NCBI GenBank assembly: GCA_004123355.1
Contig: SCHM01000009.1
Span: 1 to 64,000, forward strand
Length of the DNA stretch: 64,000 bases
Source: Amphirosellinia nigrospora
Lineage: Eukaryota > Ascomycota > Sordariomycetes > Xylariales > Xylariaceae
Direction of reading: 5' to 3'
Part shown: positions 59,711-64,000 of the stretch, piece after piece
Numbering within the stretch: position 1 is the stretch's first letter
Layout: every line of letters begins with the position of its first letter
Program-made: the position numbers and the translations under genes
Notes under the pieces: generated by a model
Databases searched by the model: none
Told to the model about the DNA's origin: nothing
Seen by the model: only the letters and a program-made list of their open reading frames with translations

Positions 59711-62700
59711 ATGACTTCAGACGCGGCCTCGTCAGAACCGCTGTATGTCTCGTGGCAGACAATTTTGAGTGGCATGGATCAGGAGCCACCCCAGCCAGCC
59801 GTACCGCCGTCGCCAGACCAAATAGTGAAAAACAGCTTCCCCAATGCCGACCGAGACTGCTGGACTCCCTCGCTGCTCTGTGCAGCCTGGGCTTTGGTCG
59901 CGAGCCGTCGGGTGAACTTGGACCGTGTGACATTCAGTCTCGCGGTGCCACCTCAGTCATGGTGGCCAGCGGCGTCTGATAGCGCTGGTGCTGTTGCCGC
60001 CAATGACCAGACCGTCGATAATGACTTGGCGTCTACACGCTCACTCCATGTCAACACCACGCCTACACAGACAGTGGCAGAGTACCTGGATGCTTTCACA
60101 GGACTTGTTAGAGATGCAACTTCTCGGGAGGCTTCGTGCCTTGATAGTGTAGGCATCCAGCACTTCTCCACGCCTCAAACGCTGCTTCGTCTCCAATCGC
60201 AGTCAATGTGTCCCGCCATTTCCATATCTACAAATGATGAACACGGCCTAGAAACTGGTGCTGGGACGACGGCAATGAGGTCGGTTTAGATGATGACATA
60301 GCTCGCGGCTTCTCTTTGATCGTCGATCTCCATGCCGGGACCAAAGAGACGACCGCGACAGCCAAGTTCCCGTCGACCGTGTTTCCTCGGCGCATGGTCA
60401 TAACGTTGTTAGAGCTTCTCGGCCTTGTCGCGCATCAGCTCGCAATCGCCAGTCCAACGCTCCCGTTGACAGAGATTGACATGGTCACGCCCTATGACCT
60501 TGAAACTATATGGCAGCGCAACGGACATGTTCCGCTGTCAATTGATCGCCGTGTTCACGAAATCATCGGTGACATCGCCAGCTCACAGCCTGATCTGCCT
60601 GCAGTTTGTGCCTGGGATGGCGACATCACGTATGGCGAGTTGGACAGGCTAGCGGGGAACCTGGCTAGTGAGCTCGCCGCCTTTGGTGTCGGTGTGGGCG
60701 TGATGGTGCCCGTCTGTTTTGAGAAGTCTCTATGGGTGACCGTGGCAGTACTCGCCGTCCTCAAAGCTGGTGGTGCATTTCTGCTGCTCGACCCAAGTCA
60801 ACCTCTGAAGCGCCTGCTGTATATGACACAGGTGACAGAGTCAAAGCTTGTTCTGTCCTCCCGATCAACCCAGCCGCTAAGCTCTCAACTTGCGTCCGCA
60901 GTCATCATCGTCGACGCCGGCAGCCTGGCGCAGCTGGAGAAGCGGCCAAGTGTCCCACGCCCTCCGCCATTCCCGCCGTCGTCTATCATGTACGCAGTCT
61001 TTACATCTGGCAGCACGGGACTGCCAAAGTGTGTGGCAATGATGCATGCGAATGTCGCTTCCGCTATGCACCACCAAGCTCGGCTCCTAGGGTTTGACAG
61101 TGACGCAAGGATACTGGACTATTCCTCGTACAGTTTTACCACTACTATTAGCAACTTCTTTGGGGCCTTGACCACAGGCGGCTGCCTCTGCATCCAAGCG
61201 AACAAGATAGACAGAACGATCTCGCTCAAGCCATCAGGTCTCTCCACGTAAACGTCATCGATATCACTCCGAGTGTCATGCAGACTTTAGACCCTGCCGA
61301 GCTCCCCTGCACTGAAGGTCATCATTTTGGTGGTGAAGTGATATCTGCAACGGAGCTTGCGCGCTGGTGGGAAAGGTGCGACTGATCAATATATACGGTC
61401 AGAGCGAGTGTACTGCGAATGCCACCATCAACGACGCCCCGCGCACTCTCCGAGATGTCGCCAGCATTGGCCACGGAGCAGAGCTGGTGACGTGGATCGT
61501 CGAGCCCGATGATCATGACAAGCTGGCGCCCGTCGGCTGGGGGCGAACTCCTGCTCGAGGACCTCTTGTGGGCCGCGGCTACATGAACGACACCGAAGAA
61601 CCTCTGCTGTATTCATCGAGGATCCGAAGTGGCTTCTTCAGGGTCATCCTGCTCTCTGCTCTGCACGTGGGACTCATCTGGGGCGCCGGGGGCGGATGTA
61701 CAAGACAGGGACCTCGTACAATACAGGGAAGATGGGAGTCTGCTATTCCACTGCCGCAAGGACAACCAGGTCAAGATTCGGGGCCAGCGAGTGGAGCTCG
61801 GCGAAGGCGAACACTGGGTTCGAAAATGCACGGGCGCAGAGCAAGTAGCAGCCGAAGTCATTATCCCTCAGGGAGAAGGTGCGGGTCCGACACTTGTGGC
61901 CTTTCTTCGGGGGGGGGGGAGGGGGGGGGTCGATCAGGCTGATGCCATGTGCATGGGCATGAACAACGAGGCGGGTTTCGCCATCGACGTAGTCTCGTCC
62001 GAGGTCCAGTGCTGTCTGTCGCAGCATCTCCCAGCATACATGCGACCGACGGCGTTCTTCTGGATGCCATCTTTGCCGACTACGACGTCTAGGAAACTAG
62101 ACCGCAAAGAGCTTCGGCGCATAGGGGCCACAGTCTCGGTTGAGGAGCTTGCCGCGGGTCGGACGACTAAGTTGCCCAAGGAACAGCCCTTCACCGAGGT
62201 ACAGCTGTCGATCCAGAAGATCTGGGCTGCTGTCCTCCATCTCCCTCCGGACAGCATCGGCATCGACGATAGCTTCTTTCATCTTGGCGGCGACTCTGTT
62301 GCTGCCATCAAGGTCGTCAGCGAGCTACGTAGGGCCGGAACGCATATCACGGTGGCAGACATATTGAGCTATCCAATCATACGGGTGCTGGCTTCTTACG
62401 CTTCCCAGTCACAACCTGAAACGCGAGCTCGAATCAAGCCCTTTTCTCTTCTCGGTGACGACGCATGTGCTTCTATTGTTGTGAGGGATATTTGCACGCA
62501 ATACAACTTCGAGTCGGCCATGGTTCAGGAAATGTACCCCTGCACGCCACTTCAAGAGGGTCTGGTATCACTCGCTTTCAAACGCATTGGCAACTACATT
62601 GAACAAACCGTCTTCGAACTGAATCCTCAGACAGCAGCCGAAGACTTACGCACCGCATGGCAAGAAGTCGTCCGCACCTTTCCCATTTTGCGCACCAGGT

Positions 62701-64000
62701 TCGCGCAGCATGCAGATGCTGGCTTGGTTCAGGTAGTCCTGAACGATTCTGTCCCCTGGGTTGATGCTGCTACCGGTCTGGAAGAGTACCTCGAATGTGA
62801 CAGGAAATGTCCAATGGAGCTAGGATCGCCACTAGCGCGCTACGCCCTCGTGAAAGACGAGGTTGGTAGCGGTAGGTGGCTAGTGTGGACTGTTCACCAC
62901 GCCATCTGTGATGGGTGGACTACGAACTTGATCAAGAATGCTGTACAGGCGGTGCTCTATGGTGATCCAATCATCCCAGGCCTGCCATTTCAGAACTTCA
63001 TCGACTACGTCAAACGCGGCGATGAATCAGCAGCAATCGAGTATTGGCGTCAAAGTCTAGCGGACTGCGAATGGCCTGTGTTTCCAACTTTGCCACCCTC
63101 GATTGATCACCCAGTAGCCTCGGAAATGATCCGGACTGAGATACCCCAGCCTCGAACTTCCCGAAGAAATATCACAGCGTCCGCTTTCCTTCGCGCTGCT
63201 TGGGGTCTCTTGATTGGCCGCTTGACATCCTCGCCACGGGCTGTCTTCGGTGTCACAGTCTCGGGTAGGAATGCGCCAGTAGCCGATATCGAGGCTTTGG
63301 CTGCCCCTACATTTGCCACCGTCCCTGTGCAAGTGACTTTGAGAGGGTCACAGAGGGTTTCGGACTATCTCGGCGCAGTACAGCAGCAATCTATCACCAT
63401 GATCCCATTCGAGCAGACGGATTTGCAGACTATCGCGCGCGTCTCTCAAGCCTGCCGCGATGCTTGCATGTTTCAATCGTTGCTTGTAATCCAGCCACCT
63501 GAAAGCAACGGCTCTAGCCGGAAGGCTATCAACGCCTGGAAAGAAGTCCCTCAACATCAGCAGCAATGGCTCAACACGTATGCTCTAACCCTCCAAATTA
63601 GACTTGGGTTGGACACGATGCAGGTGGACGCCAGCTTCGACCCTAGAGTCGTTGAAGTCTCCGAGATGCAAAGGATACTCGATCGCCTTCGACGGTTGCT
63701 CGCGCAACTGGACGCTGCGGATGATTCAATGACCGTCGGTCAAATCCAAGTCTTGACATCACAAGAACTGGATGTGATATGGAGGCGGAACAGTCATGTC
63801 CCGACCCCCGCAGGACTCTGCGTACACCACGCCATCGAGGACATCGTCATGTCGCAACCCGACGCCCTTGCCATAGATGGTTGGGACGGCCGTCTCACGT
63901 ACATGGAACTAGATAGCACCGCCGAGGTTCTAGCTCAGCACCTAGTCGAGCTCGGCGTTCAACCCGACACGCTCGTGCCTCTCTGCTTCGAGAAGTCGAC
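59711..64000 (+). CDS. Non-ribosomal peptide synthetase, 5' part (partial C, A, T, C, start of second A), cut by window edge
   Basis: Chosen start is ATG 59711 (MTSDAASSEPLYVSWQTIL). Domains: a short N-terminal condensation remnant (SLLCAAWALVASRRV; to ~60,440); adenylation domain 1 (~60,480-62,100) with TYGELDRLAGNLA, FTSGSTGLPKCV, NIYGQSECTANATIND, RGYMNDTE and the terminal SRKLDRKELRRI; a thiolation domain with HLGGDS, phosphopantetheine serine at 62295-62297; a full condensation domain (MYPCTPLQEGL at ~62,530, HHAICDG at 62895-62915, FGVTVSGRNAPV); and the opening of a second A domain (VIWRRNSHVP, LTYMELD). It would activate one amino acid and pass it on to a second module. From 61,710 to the edge the frame is open; between 60,250 and 61,710, mainly in A1, about nine one- or two-base shifts occur. 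In the A3 core a Cys replaces the usual Gly (PKC for PKG). A1 is therefore probably dead unless the assembly is wrong. Product unknown. Confidence 0.85.

Noticed and set aside
59152-59775. 207-residue minus-strand open frame upstream of the NRPS
   Set aside because: It overlaps the NRPS start, has no recognisable domain, and similar frames occur on the other strand. Treated as chance.

Overview
The window is nuclear DNA of a filamentous ascomycete (Pezizomycotina). The evidence is 50-75 nt GT..AG introns with CTAAC-type branch points, fungal-only families (DUF7025-type AAA ATPase, DUF7708 protein, PDDEXK_12-type nuclease-like protein, a modular NRPS), and a large AT-rich block that looks like repeat-induced point mutation (RIP) of transposons. 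I cannot name the species.

Layout. (1) 1-9.3 kb: a normal-GC left arm holding damaged host genes. These are a cellobiose-dehydrogenase-type cytochrome relic (1910-2608), an AAA ATPase with a 4-nt microexon and one apparent frameshift (3204-5677), and a DUF7708 protein with two lesions (6296-8064, minus). (2) 9.3-43.4 kb: an AT-rich block interrupted near 11.9-14.2 kb by a normal-GC island carrying an unrecognised, frame-broken gene. The block is a nested transposon graveyard: three copies plus one fragment of a ~1.85 kb Fot1/pogo-like TIR element with TA target sites, a 9.7 kb LTR element inserted into another decayed repeat, and a second copy of that repeat. Scattered through the AT-rich DNA are more than a dozen unmutated GC-rich islands, almost all 165-390 bp. 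Many begin TG, end CA and have perfect 5-bp target duplications. One is a 381-bp mini-LTR element with an antisense tRNA-like segment, and one is a 600-bp MITE with an 8-bp duplication. (3) 43.4-51 kb: a five-exon cysteine-rich acidic protein gene, a truncated Ty1/copia relic facing it, and an intact PDDEXK_12-type gene. (4) 51.8-59.2 kb: an inverted LTR-like repeat and a Ty3/gypsy relic. (5) 59.7-64 kb: the 5' part of an NRPS gene (partial C, A, T, C, start of a second A), cut by the window edge.

The genes do not form an obvious pathway. The coherent story is genome defence against repeats. Long repeats are mutated to near-pure AT, while short elements inside the same block are pristine, as expected if RIP ignores repeats below its length threshold or if they inserted after RIP stopped. 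Host genes near the block are damaged in two ways: G-to-A-like nonsense changes in the cytochrome relic, and scattered one-base length changes in several others. The second pattern could also be uncorrected long-read error.
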